Counted from the first letter of the stretch, positions 25,100 through 32,903 are shown. The stretch: DNA of 34,380 bases from Prevotellaceae bacterium (GCA_905371275.1 CAJPLH010000003.1:1-34380), one strand, 5' to 3'. Notes: generated by a model not told the origin, from the letters alone. Numbers and translations: made by a program.

Positions 25100-26182
25100 T
25101 TAAGATTCTACGCCAAACTTATAAACAGTCTTTTGGGTATATACCTCACCAGGATTCAACACAACGCTGGGGAAATGAGGTTTGTTGGGACTGTCGGGGA
25201 AGTGTTGCGCTTCGAAGCAAAGTGCTGAGCGGCGACCGAAGGTGGCTCCTTTATAGCCAGGGAAACCATTTGCCCAGTTGTCTGAGTAGAATTGCAAACC
25301 TGGTTCTGTGGTGTAAACTTCCATTGTGCGACCACTCACGGGTTCTTTGATTTTAGCTGCAAAAGACAATTCGCCCACTTCTTTTTTGTTCAACACATAG
25401 CAGTGATCGTAGCCTGCGCCATTCTTGATTTGCTCGCAGTTGGAATCGTCGATGCGTTCGCCCACCACGTGTGGAGTGCGGAAGTCGAAAGCAGTACCTT
25501 CCACTTTCTTAATTTCTCCAGTGGGAATGCAAGTTTCATCGATAGGCACAAAGAAATCAGCATTGATTTCGCAGATGGTGTCCATCGCAGTGGGAGTAGG
25601 ATTGCCCAAACCTTGAAGCGAGAAAAATCCGTGACTCGTCATATTCACCACCGTCTTCTTGTTGGTAGTGCCGTGATAGTCGATTTCGAGTTCGTTGTCA
25701 TCAGTCCAAGTGTAGCGCACGGTCATAGAAAGTTCACCGGGGAATCCTTCTTCATAGTAAGCAGACACATAGCGCAAAACAAGGCTTTGCGCACCCACTT
25801 GTTCAGCATCCCACACGCGAGCGTGAAAACCAGTAGGACCTCCGTGGAGGTGGTTAGGACCGTTGTTCACGGTGAGATGATATTCCTTGCCATTGAGTTG
25901 GAATCGACCACGTGCAATGCGGTTGCCATAACGTCCCACGAGGGTGGAAAGGAAGGGTTCTGGAGAATTGATGCAAGCCTCGATGTTGTCGTGAGCCTGA
26001 ATCACGTTAGTGCGTTTTCCATTTTTATCGGGCACCATAATGGCGAGAATTGTGCCGCCATAGTTGGTAATTGCCACTTCATTGCCTTGGATATTGCGCA
26101 GGAAGAAAAGTTCCACTTTCTTGCCTTCGATTTCTTTGTCGAAATCTGCGGGATTTAGACCGCAAAGAGCTTGAGTTTCCAT
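25100..26182 (-). CDS. galM: Galactose mutarotase (aldose 1-epimerase)
   Basis: Interconverts beta- and alpha-D-galactose so that GalK can use it. The 360-residue protein shows the GalM core: VGRYGNRIARGRFQLNGKEY (residues 83-102), NNGPNHLHGGPTGFHARVWD, and NMTSHGFFSL with the catalytic base-region histidine H184. TTEPGLQFYSDNWANG follows, and the catalytic glutamate lies in LCFEAQHFPDSPNKP. No signal peptide is present, so it is cytoplasmic, unlike the secreted GalM paralogues of some relatives. It is the first gene of the gal unit, with a good promoter about 90-120 bases upstream. Confidence 0.96.
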   Translation of the reverse strand: METQALCGLNPADFDKEIEGKKVELFFLRNIQGNEVAITNYGGTILAIMVPDKNGKRTNVIQAHDNIEACINSPEPFLSTLVGRYGNRIARGRFQLNGKEYHLTVNNGPNHLHGGPTGFHARVWDAEQVGAQSLVLRYVSAYYEEGFPGELSMTVRYTWTDDNELEIDYHGTTNKKTVVNMTSHGFFSLQGLGNPTPTAMDTICEINADFFVPIDETCIPTGEIKKVEGTAFDFRTPHVVGERIDDSNCEQIKNGAGYDHCYVLNKKEVGELSFAAKIKEPVSGRTMEVYTTEPGLQFYSDNWANGFPGYKGATFGRRSALCFEAQHFPDSPNKPHFPSVVLNPGEVYTQKTVYKFGVES

Positions 26183-26271
26183 ATTTGTAGAGTAAACAAA
26201 TGGGAGGATATTGCAAAATAGTTAACTGAAGTGCTTGGTCTTTTTGACCTTGATTTGCTTTCTTCGTGTTG

Positions 26272-26303
26272 CAAATCTACGAATTTATTTCATTCGTACA
26301 AAA
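26272..26303 (-). promoter_or_regulatory. Promoter of the galM-gluP-galK unit
   Basis: On the minus strand TTTTG (26299-26303), a 19-base spacer and TAGATTTG (26272-26279) give the best promoter match in the window. Transcription would start near 26265, with a leader of about 80 bases that contains GGTC-TTTTT-GACC (26237-26249). Confidence 0.7.
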
Positions 26304-26600
26304 CAATTCTTCAAAAAAAATGGAGGTTTGAAATGAAGTTTTCAACGCACCTCTAAAAATGAGCGAAGTAGCAGAGTCGAAAATGTAATTTTCCTTTCGC
26401 TATTCCTTTTCAAAATCAGCATTTTTGATTGCATCCCCACTTTGTTCCAAATCTACTCTCTTATATTCTACCCCCTATACTATATGGGTAGATATGAGGC
26501 AAAAGAGTGAAAAATCGGCAGAAAAATGGAGTTTCGAGATTACCAACCCATATTTTTGCCACGCATACACAGCAAAACGAGTCTATTATCCCTAATCGGT

Positions 26601-26693
26601 CCTCTCCTCGCGCAACACACACGTACACGCGCGCATAACACACGCGCATCCTACAGGATTTCTGTTTTTTTGCTGTCACAAGTGTCACAGCAG
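26601..26693 (-). repeat. Composite GTGACA-box / CG-rich element, copy 2 (inverted)
   Basis: In the minus direction it begins CTGTGACACTTGTGACAGC (26673-26691). After AAAAAAACAG and about 15 more bases comes an alternating purine-pyrimidine tract rich in GCGCG and GTGTGT (26610-26650), then GCGAGGAGAGG. The order of parts matches the copies at 3556 and 27152. Confidence 0.6.
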
Positions 26694-26721
26694 CCCCAAA
26701 AACACATATTCATTTTCAGAG

Positions 26722-26875
26722 AAACAACACGTCGTTTATGGTAAAACAACACGTCGTTTGTAGTAAAACAACACGTCGTTTATGGTAAAACAATACGTCG
26801 TTTGTGGTAAAACAATACGTCGTTTGTGGTAAAACAACACGTTGTTTGCGCTAAAACAACACGTCATTTTGTAAC
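26722..26875 (+). repeat. 22-bp tandem array, seven copies
   Basis: Units start at 26722, 26744, 26766, 26788, 26810, 26832 and 26854. Each begins with a form of AAACAACACGTCGTTT, itself a near-palindrome (AAACxACxxGTxGTTT), followed by six bases such as ATGGTA or GTGGTA. Copies 1 and 3 are identical, copies 4 and 5 are identical, and the last two have drifted. There are no spacers, so it is not a CRISPR array. Confidence 0.92.
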
Positions 26876-26916
26876 GGAAAAACGCTATATTTTCCAGAGG
26901 AGTAAGCAGAAAAAAG

Positions 26917-26962
26917 AAGAAAGTATGCGCAAGTTTAAGAAGAAACATGCACATACTTTCTT
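26917..26962 (-). terminator. Terminator-like hairpin, possible end of the era transcript
   Basis: AAGAAAGTATG (26917-26927) pairs with CATACTTTCTT (26952-26962), extended by two more pairs after one mismatch. The loop is 18 bases. In the minus direction it is followed by CTTTTTTCTG, which fits termination of transcripts coming from era about 360 bases upstream. Confidence 0.5.
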
Positions 26963-27151
26963 AAAATCCAAACTAATGATGTACTCTCTCAAATTATCAC
27001 ACAATTTGCAGAGCACCATCACCACTTTCTTTTCCTATCAACACTTTTTTGTTTGTTTTTCCCTCGATTGTTGGAAGGAAAAGCGCGCTTTTTTCTTAAC
27101 GAATGTACAAAACACCGATAACCACCTGTTTTTCAACAACTTGCGAATGAT

Positions 27152-27219
27152 TGTGTGACACTTGTGACAGCAAAAAGTGTAAAACCCTAGTGGGCGCGCG
27201 CGTACGCGCACGCGAGAGA
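27152..27219 (+). repeat. Composite GTGACA-box / CG-palindrome element, copy 3
   Basis: TGTGACACTTGTGACAGCAA is followed after about 20 bases by an alternating CG tract containing the perfect palindrome GCGCGTACGCGC (27198-27209), and then CGCGAGAGAAG. Confidence 0.65.
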
Positions 27220-27254
27220 AGAACAAGAAACAATCATTAACACGAAAAAGAATC

Positions 27255-27310
27255 TTAGACGTTAGACATTAGAGAATAGACGTTAGAGAGTAGACGTTAG
27301 ACGATAGAGG
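27255..27310 (+). repeat. Heptamer array, eight units, after era
   Basis: Contiguous 7-base units run TTAGACG, TTAGACA, TTAGAGA, ATAGACG, TTAGAGA, GTAGACG, TTAGACG, ATAGAGG. They alternate the same TTAGACG/TTAGAGA words as the first six units of the 7747-7788 array. The array ends 12 bases before the era stop codon. Confidence 0.85.
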
Positions 27311-27321
27311 GAGTTTATCGT

Positions 27322-28203
27322 TTAGTCTAATCGATAGCCAAAGGCTTCAAGACGACGGTCGTTTTGACGCCAGTCTTTATCAACTTTTACGTAGACTTCC
27401 AAGAAAATGCTCTTTTGGAAGAATTTCTCGAGTGTTTTGCGCGCTTCAGTGGACACTTTTTTCAAGGCGACTCCCTTGTGACCAATGATGATACCTTTTT
27501 GGCTATCGCGCTCTACATAGATGATGGCGCGGATGCGGATATTATTTTCTGACTCTTTGAACTCTTCTACTGCAACTTCCACGGAATAGGGGATTTCTTT
27601 GTCGTAGTATAAAAGAATTTTCTCACGAATGATTTCGTTGACAAAAAATCGTGCAGGTTTGTCTGTCCACTGGTCTTTGTCGAAATAGGGAGGAGAATCG
27701 GGCAACAACTCTTTGATGCGCGCCAACACGGCATCGACATTGAATTTGGCTTGGGCAGAAATTGGGAATATCTCTGCTGTGGGCAATACTTCGTGCCAAG
27801 CTTCAATGAGTTTCATGACGCCTTCTTGATTGGAAAGGTCAATTTTGTTGATGAGCACGAAAATGGGTATCTTCATGCGTTGCACCTTGGTGATGAAGTC
27901 TGCATTTTTGTCGGGTTTCTCCACTACATCAGTGACGTAGAGCAAAATGTCGGCATCTTGCAAGGCTCCTTCTGAAAAAGCCAACATCGACTCCTGCAAC
28001 TTGTAGTTGGGTTTGAGCACACCGGGGGTGTCGGAAAAGACGATTTGTGCATCATCGGAATTGATGATGCCCATGATGCGATGGCGAGTGGTCTGGGCTT
28101 TGAAGGTGGCAATGGAGATGCGCTCACCCATGAGGAGATTCATAAGAGTGGATTTTCCGACATTGGGATTTCCCACGATATTTACGAAACCGGCTTTGTG
28201 CAT
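27322..28203 (-). CDS. era: GTPase Era
   Basis: Ribosome-assembly GTPase that binds 16S rRNA near its 3' end during 30S maturation. The 293-residue length is standard. The GTPase motifs are GNPNVGKST (G1, residues 11-19), the switch I T (TRHRIMGI), SDTPG (G3), NKID (G4) and ISA (G5). The C-terminal KH domain has IYVERDSQKGIIIGHKGVALKK with the GxxG loop, and the protein ends in DRRLEAFGYRLD. It is separated from fabH by an intrinsic terminator, so it probably has its own promoter in the 83-base gap. Only TACTTTTT, one base off the -7 consensus, is visible there. Confidence 0.97.
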   Translation of the reverse strand: MHKAGFVNIVGNPNVGKSTLMNLLMGERISIATFKAQTTRHRIMGIINSDDAQIVFSDTPGVLKPNYKLQESMLAFSEGALQDADILLYVTDVVEKPDKNADFITKVQRMKIPIFVLINKIDLSNQEGVMKLIEAWHEVLPTAEIFPISAQAKFNVDAVLARIKELLPDSPPYFDKDQWTDKPARFFVNEIIREKILLYYDKEIPYSVEVAVEEFKESENNIRIRAIIYVERDSQKGIIIGHKGVALKKVSTEARKTLEKFFQKSIFLEVYVKVDKDWRQNDRRLEAFGYRLD

Positions 28204-28286
28204 AGGAGAAAAAAGAGTGGAAGTTGAAGAAGTGGTTGCGATAAACGCGATGAATAAAAAGTAGATTGAGTGGGAAGGGAAAGAAG

Positions 28287-28328
28287 AAGCGACTTTCGGC
28301 AGTGCCAGTGCAAGACCGAAAGTCGCTT
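28287..28328 (-). terminator. Intrinsic terminator between fabH and era
   Basis: AAGCGACTTTCGG (28287-28299) and CCGAAAGTCGCTT (28316-28328) form a perfect 13-bp stem with a 16-base loop. In the minus direction it is followed by CTTCTTTCCC. It lies 67 bases past the fabH stop. Confidence 0.75.
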
Positions 28329-28395
28329 ATGGAAAGGTTACAACTTTGGAAGAGCAAAGTGCAACAATGCTATAATTTATCCCAAATCTATGAGA

Positions 28396-29394
28396 TTATT
28401 GACCATCATAGCCCCACTTCATATAGGCTGCACCCCAGGTGAAGCCAGCACCGAAGGCGGTGAGCACGATGTTGTCGCCCTTTTTGAGTTTCTTTTCGTA
28501 GTCCCACAATGCTAGGGGCAATGTTCCTGCTGAGGTGTTGCCATAGCGTTGGATGTTGAGCATCACCTTGTCCATAGAGAGTTCCAAACGATTGGCTACA
28601 GCTTCGATGATGCGCACGTTGGCTTGGTGAGGAAGCACCCAGGTGATGTTGTCGCCGTTGAGACCGTTGCGCTCTGCAATGGTGGCGCAAGCATCGCTCA
28701 TATTAGTCACTGCGAAGCGATAAACGGTGCGACCTTCTTGGTGCAACTTGTGCATTTTGTGGTCTATGGTGAAATAAGAGGGAGGACAAGCCGAACCTCC
28801 AGCGCGCATGCAGAGGAAAGGAAGTCCCTTACCATCAGCACGAAGGTAGCTGTCTTTCCAACCGAGGTCTTCAGTGGTGGGTTCTACCATCACTGCAGCA
28901 GCTCCATCACCGAAAATGGGACTTGTGGCGCGGTCGCTATAGTCTACAATAGAGGACATTTTGTCGGCACCAACGACTACAACCTTTTTGTAACGACCAC
29001 TTTGCACCATTGATGCGGCCATGTCCATAGCGAAGAGGAAACCGCAGCAAGCTGCTTGAAGGTCAACGCAGAAGGCATTTTTCATACCTACTCGTCCTAC
29101 GACTACGCTCGCTGTGTTGGGGAAGGGATAGTCGGGCGTGGTGGTGGCCAAGATGACACAGTCCACTTCTTGTGGGTCTGTGTTGGTCTTTTCGAGGAGT
29201 TGTTTCACGGCTTTGCGCGCCATGTAACTTGTGCCAAGACCTTCTTCGTTGAGAATGCGGCGTTCTTTGATACCAATTCTCGTCATGATCCACTCATCGT
29301 TAGTGTCTACCATGCGAGAAAGTTCTTCGTTGTTGAGTACGTATTCGGGGACGAATCCACCTACGCCGGTGATAACGGCATTGATTTTTTCCAT
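28396..29394 (-). CDS. fabH: Beta-ketoacyl-ACP synthase III
   Basis: Condenses an acyl-CoA primer with malonyl-ACP to start type II fatty acid synthesis. The 332-residue protein has the FabH triad: Cys116 in DLQAACCGFLFAM, where a second Cys117 stands in the position usually held by Ala. His256 lies in VLPHQANVRII and Asn286 in RYGNTSAGTLPLAL. TNDEWIMTRIGIKERRI near residue 31 is the family's CoA-binding region, and FGDGAAAVM is also conserved. It follows rpmF, a classic neighbour, but a strong terminator separates them, so fabH probably needs its own promoter. The best hint is TAGCTTTT, one base off consensus, about 50 bases before the ATG. Confidence 0.96.
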   Translation of the reverse strand: MEKINAVITGVGGFVPEYVLNNEELSRMVDTNDEWIMTRIGIKERRILNEEGLGTSYMARKAVKQLLEKTNTDPQEVDCVILATTTPDYPFPNTASVVVGRVGMKNAFCVDLQAACCGFLFAMDMAASMVQSGRYKKVVVVGADKMSSIVDYSDRATSPIFGDGAAAVMVEPTTEDLGWKDSYLRADGKGLPFLCMRAGGSACPPSYFTIDHKMHKLHQEGRTVYRFAVTNMSDACATIAERNGLNGDNITWVLPHQANVRIIEAVANRLELSMDKVMLNIQRYGNTSAGTLPLALWDYEKKLKKGDNIVLTAFGAGFTWGAAYMKWGYDGQ

Positions 29395-29558
29395 TGTTGG
29401 AGAAAGAGAATGATTGAAGCGTCCAAACTTTGTCGTTGTGCTGAGGAAAAGCTAATGAAACTAGTCGCCGAAAATGCAAGCGGCGGTGCGACATTGGTCA
29501 ATCTTCCTATTGATGCACGATGCAGGGGTTGGACTTTGCCCCTTGAAAAAACAAAAAA

Positions 29559-29594
29559 CGGTTTTCGGTGTGCTAGATGAGCCACCGAAAACCG
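29559..29594 (-). terminator. Strong intrinsic terminator after rpmF
   Basis: CGGTTTTCGGTG (29559-29570) and CACCGAAAACCG (29583-29594) form a 12-bp stem with a 12-base loop. In the minus direction it is followed by TTTTTTGTTTTTTC, the best T tract in the window. It is 14 bases past the rpmF stop. Confidence 0.88.
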
Positions 29595-29608
29595 CAAAGT
29601 GTTGTAGA

Positions 29609-29797
29609 TTACTCAGCTACCTCAGCCTTTACGATAGCAATCTTGCCACGATAGTAACCGCAAGTGGGGCATACAGTGTGGTAGATGTGGAATGCACCGC
29701 AGTTGCTGCACTTAGCAAGTGTAGGAGCTACAGCTCCGTCGTGGGTGCGACGCTTGAGAGTACGAGTCTTTGATTGTCTTCTTTTAGGATGTGCCAT
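29609..29797 (-). CDS. rpmF: 50S ribosomal protein L32
   Basis: A 62-residue large-subunit protein near the exit-tunnel side. It begins MAHPKRRQSKTRTLKRRTHD, the canonical L32 opening with MA.PKR..S......RR. It carries the four-cysteine zinc ribbon C30-SN-C33 and C43-PT-C46, so this is the zinc-binding (C+) form and not the zinc-independent paralogue. It lies 193 bases after yceD, its usual partner, and ends in a strong terminator. The gap contains an imperfect hairpin around ACTCCG/CGGAG (29942-29970) that could serve as a leader structure. Confidence 0.97.
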   Translation of the reverse strand: MAHPKRRQSKTRTLKRRTHDGAVAPTLAKCSNCGAFHIYHTVCPTCGYYRGKIAIVKAEVAE

Positions 29798-29990
29798 TGT
29801 TCTATTGAATTTTGTATTATTATTCTTGGAGTATCGCGCACCATTTACAAGATGATTCTCTCGAATATATTGATATCGAAAAGTGAGAAACCAATAAAAT
29901 GATGCAACGCTGCAAAGCCAAAAACGACGAGGTTGCCAACTTCTCCGAATTAGGCTACGGAGTTTGCCGTCCTTGTCTTATGCTATGATT

Positions 29991-30473
29991 TCAAAATGAG
30001 ATTTCTGTGCTATTGTCTTCGGAATCCTCCTCAGCGGAGAAGCGGCTCATCATATCAGCATTGCACTCGCCCTCTGGGTGCACCCTTTGGAGTGACAAGT
30101 TGAGCGCAATGGATTCGTAAATATCCCATGCTGTGTCGTAGTGAGTCTGCGAGAAGGGAATGACAATCAGATCTGCATCTGTGTTGTTATCATCATCATA
30201 GCCCACTCGGAGTTGTTCATCGAAAACAACAGGGATTGTGGTAGGTTCTAGACAGCGATCGCACGCTACTACTACACTACCCTCTCCCTTATAAGAGAAA
30301 AGATAGGTTTCACCGGCACCATATCGTACGTGCATTTCAACAGTGACATCGCCACCGAGGATTTCGTCTTGCTCTAAAGCAGCAAAATACTCATTGTCGA
30401 GGTGAAGTGTGCGTGTTACAGCTTCGCGCTGAACGCTACGCAGTGGGACTATGTATGCGTCTTTACTAGACAT
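29991..30473 (-). CDS. YceD/DUF177 family protein
   Basis: A 160-residue soluble acidic protein of the DUF177/YceD family, which is genetically linked to rpmF and to 23S rRNA accumulation in plants and E. coli. It opens DAYIVPLRSVQREAVTRTLHLDNEYFAAL and has the conserved VVACDRCLEPTTIPVVFDEQLRVGY segment, with the CxxC typical of the family, plus IYESIALNLSLQRVHPEGE near the C-terminus. The tail is rich in Asp, Glu and Ser. It directly precedes rpmF, the standard arrangement. The only upstream -7 box ends eight bases before the ATG, so the mRNA may be almost leaderless. Confidence 0.92.
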   Translation of the reverse strand: MSSKDAYIVPLRSVQREAVTRTLHLDNEYFAALEQDEILGGDVTVEMHVRYGAGETYLFSYKGEGSVVVACDRCLEPTTIPVVFDEQLRVGYDDDNNTDADLIVIPFSQTHYDTAWDIYESIALNLSLQRVHPEGECNADMMSRFSAEEDSEDNSTEISF

Positions 30474-30481
30474 ATCGAGTG

Positions 30482-30489
30482 CAAAGGTA
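30482..30489 (-). promoter_or_regulatory. -7 box of the yceD-rpmF promoter, very close to the start codon
   Basis: On the minus strand TACCTTTG matches TAnnTTTG and ends eight bases before the ATG at 30473. The -33 region is weak. If active, transcription would start about five bases before the ATG. Confidence 0.5.
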
Positions 30490-30533
30490 CGTCTTTTTTG
30501 TGAAACGAATAAGTTTTTCGATACAAAAATAAG

Positions 30534-30561
30534 GTGACAAGGCTAAAAAATGCCTTGTCAC
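30534..30561 (-). terminator. Intrinsic terminator after rho
   Basis: GTGACAAGGC (30534-30543) and GCCTTGTCAC (30552-30561) form a 10-bp stem with an 8-base A-rich loop. In the minus direction it is followed by CTTATTTTTG. It lies 47 bases past the rho stop. Confidence 0.8.
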
Positions 30562-30608
30562 GAGATTGTTAGGGGATTTTTGCGAACAAAATGCTCCTTG
30601 CAACGGGC

Positions 30609-32903
30609 TTACTTGTTCATTTTCATCAAGAATTCTTCGTTAGAACGTGAATCTTCAAGACGCTTTTTCACAAAGTCCATGGCCTCAACGCTACTCATAT
30701 CACCAATAAACTTGCGGATGATATACATACGGTTGAGTGTATTTTCTTCGAGAAGAAGATCGTCGCGGCGTGTGGAACTTTGAATGAGATTGACAGCAGG
30801 GAAGATGCGCTTGTTGGCAAGGGTGCGGTCGAGTTGCAATTCCATGTTACCTGTTCCCTTGAATTCTTCAAAGATGACTTCGTCCATCTTGGAACCTGTG
30901 TCGGTGAGTGCTGTGGCAATGATGGTGAGCGAACCTCCGTTTTCGATGTTACGTGCGGCACCGAAGAAGCGTTTGGGCTTTTGGAGTGCATTGGCATCGA
31001 CACCACCAGTGAGGATTTTGCCAGAAGTGGGCGCAACGGTGTTGAAGGCGCGCGCAAGACGCGTGATGGAATCGAGGAAGATGACCACATCATGACCACA
31101 TTCTACCATACGTTTTGCTTTTTCTAATACCATTTGGGCGATGCGCACATGATGCGTGGCGGGTTCGTCGAAGGTAGAGGCGATGACTTCTGCATTGACG
31201 GTGCGCGCCATATCGGTGACTTCTTCTGGACGCTCATCGATGAGGAGCATCATGAGATAGGTGTCAGGATAGTTGGCGGCAATGGCATTGGCAATTTGCT
31301 TCATCAAGATCGTTTTACCCGTCTTGGGTTGCGCTACGATGAGTGCGCGCTGCCCCTTACCGATGGGTGAAAACAAATCGACAGTGCGACAAGCAAGGGG
31401 GGCATTGGGTTGCGTGGAAAGTTTGAATTGTTCGTCTGGGAACAATGGGGTGAGGTGTTCGAAGGCGATGCGGTCGCGCACTTGGTGGGATTCGAGGCCA
31501 TTGATGCGCTCGATGCTGGTGAGTGCGAAATACTTTTCTCCTTCTCGGGGCACTTTCACTTTACCTTCAACGACATCTCCCATTTTGAGTGCATAGTTGC
31601 GCACTTGCTGTTGGGTAACAAAAATGTCGTCTGGAGAAGGCATATAATTGTAGTCGGAGGAGCGCAAGAAACCTGAACCTTGCGGAGAGATTTCGAGAAC
31701 GCCACTTCCTTCAATGATAACATCTTGTTGCACAGGGGGAGGTGCAACGGGAACTTCCGGAACTTCCTGTGCATCCGCACGATTCAACAACTGTGGATTT
31801 ACCAATGCGTCATCCTTGAACTTACGGAAACGAGGAGTTTGTACGGGTTCTCCACTTCCATAATAAGAAGCGTCTTGCGATTCGGAGATGTAATTAAAAT
31901 CAAGACTATCGATTACGGGTACGTCTTCGACGATAACGAAATCTCCTGTTGGCACGCTATCTAAAACAGGTAAGTGCGCAATGCTGCGCTGTTGGAAATT
32001 TTGAGAAAGTGTGGCGAGTGGATTGTGCAGTGCAGGGTGTCGCTCTGACTCTTCCGCTTGTTTTTCTTTCAGTTTTTCCTTTTGTTCTCCCTCTTGTTCT
32101 TGCTTGTTTTCTTTGTCCTTTTCCAAAACGGACTCTGTGACGATGATCGCAGGTTGCTGACGCATTTGTTCCAAGATGAAATCAGGCAAGTCGGATAAGT
32201 CAGTGGGATCGACCGCACGGGTTGTCTCTACTTCAGCTATGCTAGGCAGAACACCATTGCTTGCGGAATTTTCCTTATGTACCGCTGTCTCTTCTGAGTC
32301 GTGTGCAAAAGTGTGAAAAGCATTGGTACTTTCCGCAGTGTCAGAGGCAGTGGCGTTGGTGGGTTGCTCTTGGTATTCTTTCTCCAACAGAACAGCTTGT
32401 GCCTGTCTTTCTTGATGCAACAGGGCTTTCTGACGAAACACCATCTCTTCATACGCCTTACGATGTTCCACCTCGGCTTTAGTGGGGCGTCCTCTTCTGC
32501 GTTTAGGAGGTTCGGCAACCTGATCGGCGTCTACAAGTGCCTTCACAGCTTCAGCTTCAGATTCGCGCGCCTTTGCAGCAACCATTTTTTTTGCAGCACG
32601 TTCGTCTTTCACACTATCAAATCGCTCACTGTTTCCAGCTTGACTTGCGGAATAAACGTGGTCTTGGCCATAGGAATTGATGCGCTTGCGTTTGGGAGCG
32701 GCTTCAACAACACTCCCCACTTCATCGGCCTGAGCATCGATGATGTCATACACGAGTTGCTCGCGTATGCTACTAGTGTGGTTGGGCGTACTCATAGCAG
32801 AAGCCATCGATTGGAGTTCTTCAACGGACATTGCTAGAAGCTGTTCTTTTGTATATTTAGGCATAGAGGGAATATAAACTTCGTTTTTATTATGTCTCTC
32901 CAT
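30609..32903 (-). CDS. rho: Transcription termination factor Rho with long N-terminal insertion
   Basis: Hexameric RNA helicase that ends transcription. The protein is 764 residues, far above the 420 of E. coli Rho, as is common in Bacteroidetes. Residues about 14-60 are a Rho_N helical domain (PKYTKEQLLAMSVEELQSMA). Residues about 65-395 are a charged, Gln/Glu-rich insertion with an AT-hook-like RRRGRPTK at 136-143 and a KEK/EQE-rich stretch near 262-287. Residues about 400-465 form the primary RNA-binding fold (EGSGVLEISPQGSGFLRSSD). The motor domain has Walker A AQPKTGKT (524-531), Walker B VVIFLDSITRLARAF, the Q-loop region GGVDANALQKPKRFFGAARN, and RTLANKRIFPAVNL. An ATG at residue 14 is an alternative start. 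It has a long leader and a terminator downstream. Confidence 0.95.
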   Translation of the reverse strand: MERHNKNEVYIPSMPKYTKEQLLAMSVEELQSMASAMSTPNHTSSIREQLVYDIIDAQADEVGSVVEAAPKRKRINSYGQDHVYSASQAGNSERFDSVKDERAAKKMVAAKARESEAEAVKALVDADQVAEPPKRRRGRPTKAEVEHRKAYEEMVFRQKALLHQERQAQAVLLEKEYQEQPTNATASDTAESTNAFHTFAHDSEETAVHKENSASNGVLPSIAEVETTRAVDPTDLSDLPDFILEQMRQQPAIIVTESVLEKDKENKQEQEGEQKEKLKEKQAEESERHPALHNPLATLSQNFQQRSIAHLPVLDSVPTGDFVIVEDVPVIDSLDFNYISESQDASYYGSGEPVQTPRFRKFKDDALVNPQLLNRADAQEVPEVPVAPPPVQQDVIIEGSGVLEISPQGSGFLRSSDYNYMPSPDDIFVTQQQVRNYALKMGDVVEGKVKVPREGEKYFALTSIERINGLESHQVRDRIAFEHLTPLFPDEQFKLSTQPNAPLACRTVDLFSPIGKGQRALIVAQPKTGKTILMKQIANAIAANYPDTYLMMLLIDERPEEVTDMARTVNAEVIASTFDEPATHHVRIAQMVLEKAKRMVECGHDVVIFLDSITRLARAFNTVAPTSGKILTGGVDANALQKPKRFFGAARNIENGGSLTIIATALTDTGSKMDEVIFEEFKGTGNMELQLDRTLANKRIFPAVNLIQSSTRRDDLLLEENTLNRMYIIRKFIGDMSSVEAMDFVKKRLEDSRSNEEFLMKMNK

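Larger units (their letters stand above)
26183..27321. other. 1.1 kb gene-free repeat island between galM and era
   Basis: No open frame here has recognisable protein features. After the galM promoter the stretch is AT-rich. It then holds an inverted GTGACA/CG element, a 22-bp tandem array, a terminator-like hairpin, a second GTGACA/CG element in the opposite orientation, and a heptamer array just past the era stop. The two GTGACA/CG elements flank the tandem array as large, imperfect inverted repeats about 460 bases apart. Confidence 0.75.

Noticed and set aside
25292..26158. 288-residue open frame antisense to galM
   Set aside because: Same reason: galM is unambiguous and the antisense translation has no family features.
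26590..26606. Further copy of the CCCCAATCGGTC end sequence (CCTAATCGGTCCTC)
   Set aside because: Only about 8-10 bases match and the flanks differ, so it may be chance.
26722..26875. Possible CRISPR array
   Set aside because: The 22-bp units are contiguous with no unique spacers, and no cas gene is nearby; it is a simple tandem array.
26736..26954. Possible small protein with repeated LFYYKRR-type motifs (minus strand)
   Set aside because: The repeats in the protein are just the translated 22-bp DNA array; there is no start context, homology or conserved domain.
26826..27158. 110-residue open frame on the plus strand in the repeat island
   Set aside because: It begins inside the tandem array, crosses a hairpin, and shows low-complexity composition with no recognisable feature.
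29798..29990. Riboswitch or ribosomal-protein leader before rpmF
   Set aside because: Only one imperfect hairpin is visible; it matches no RNA family I can name.
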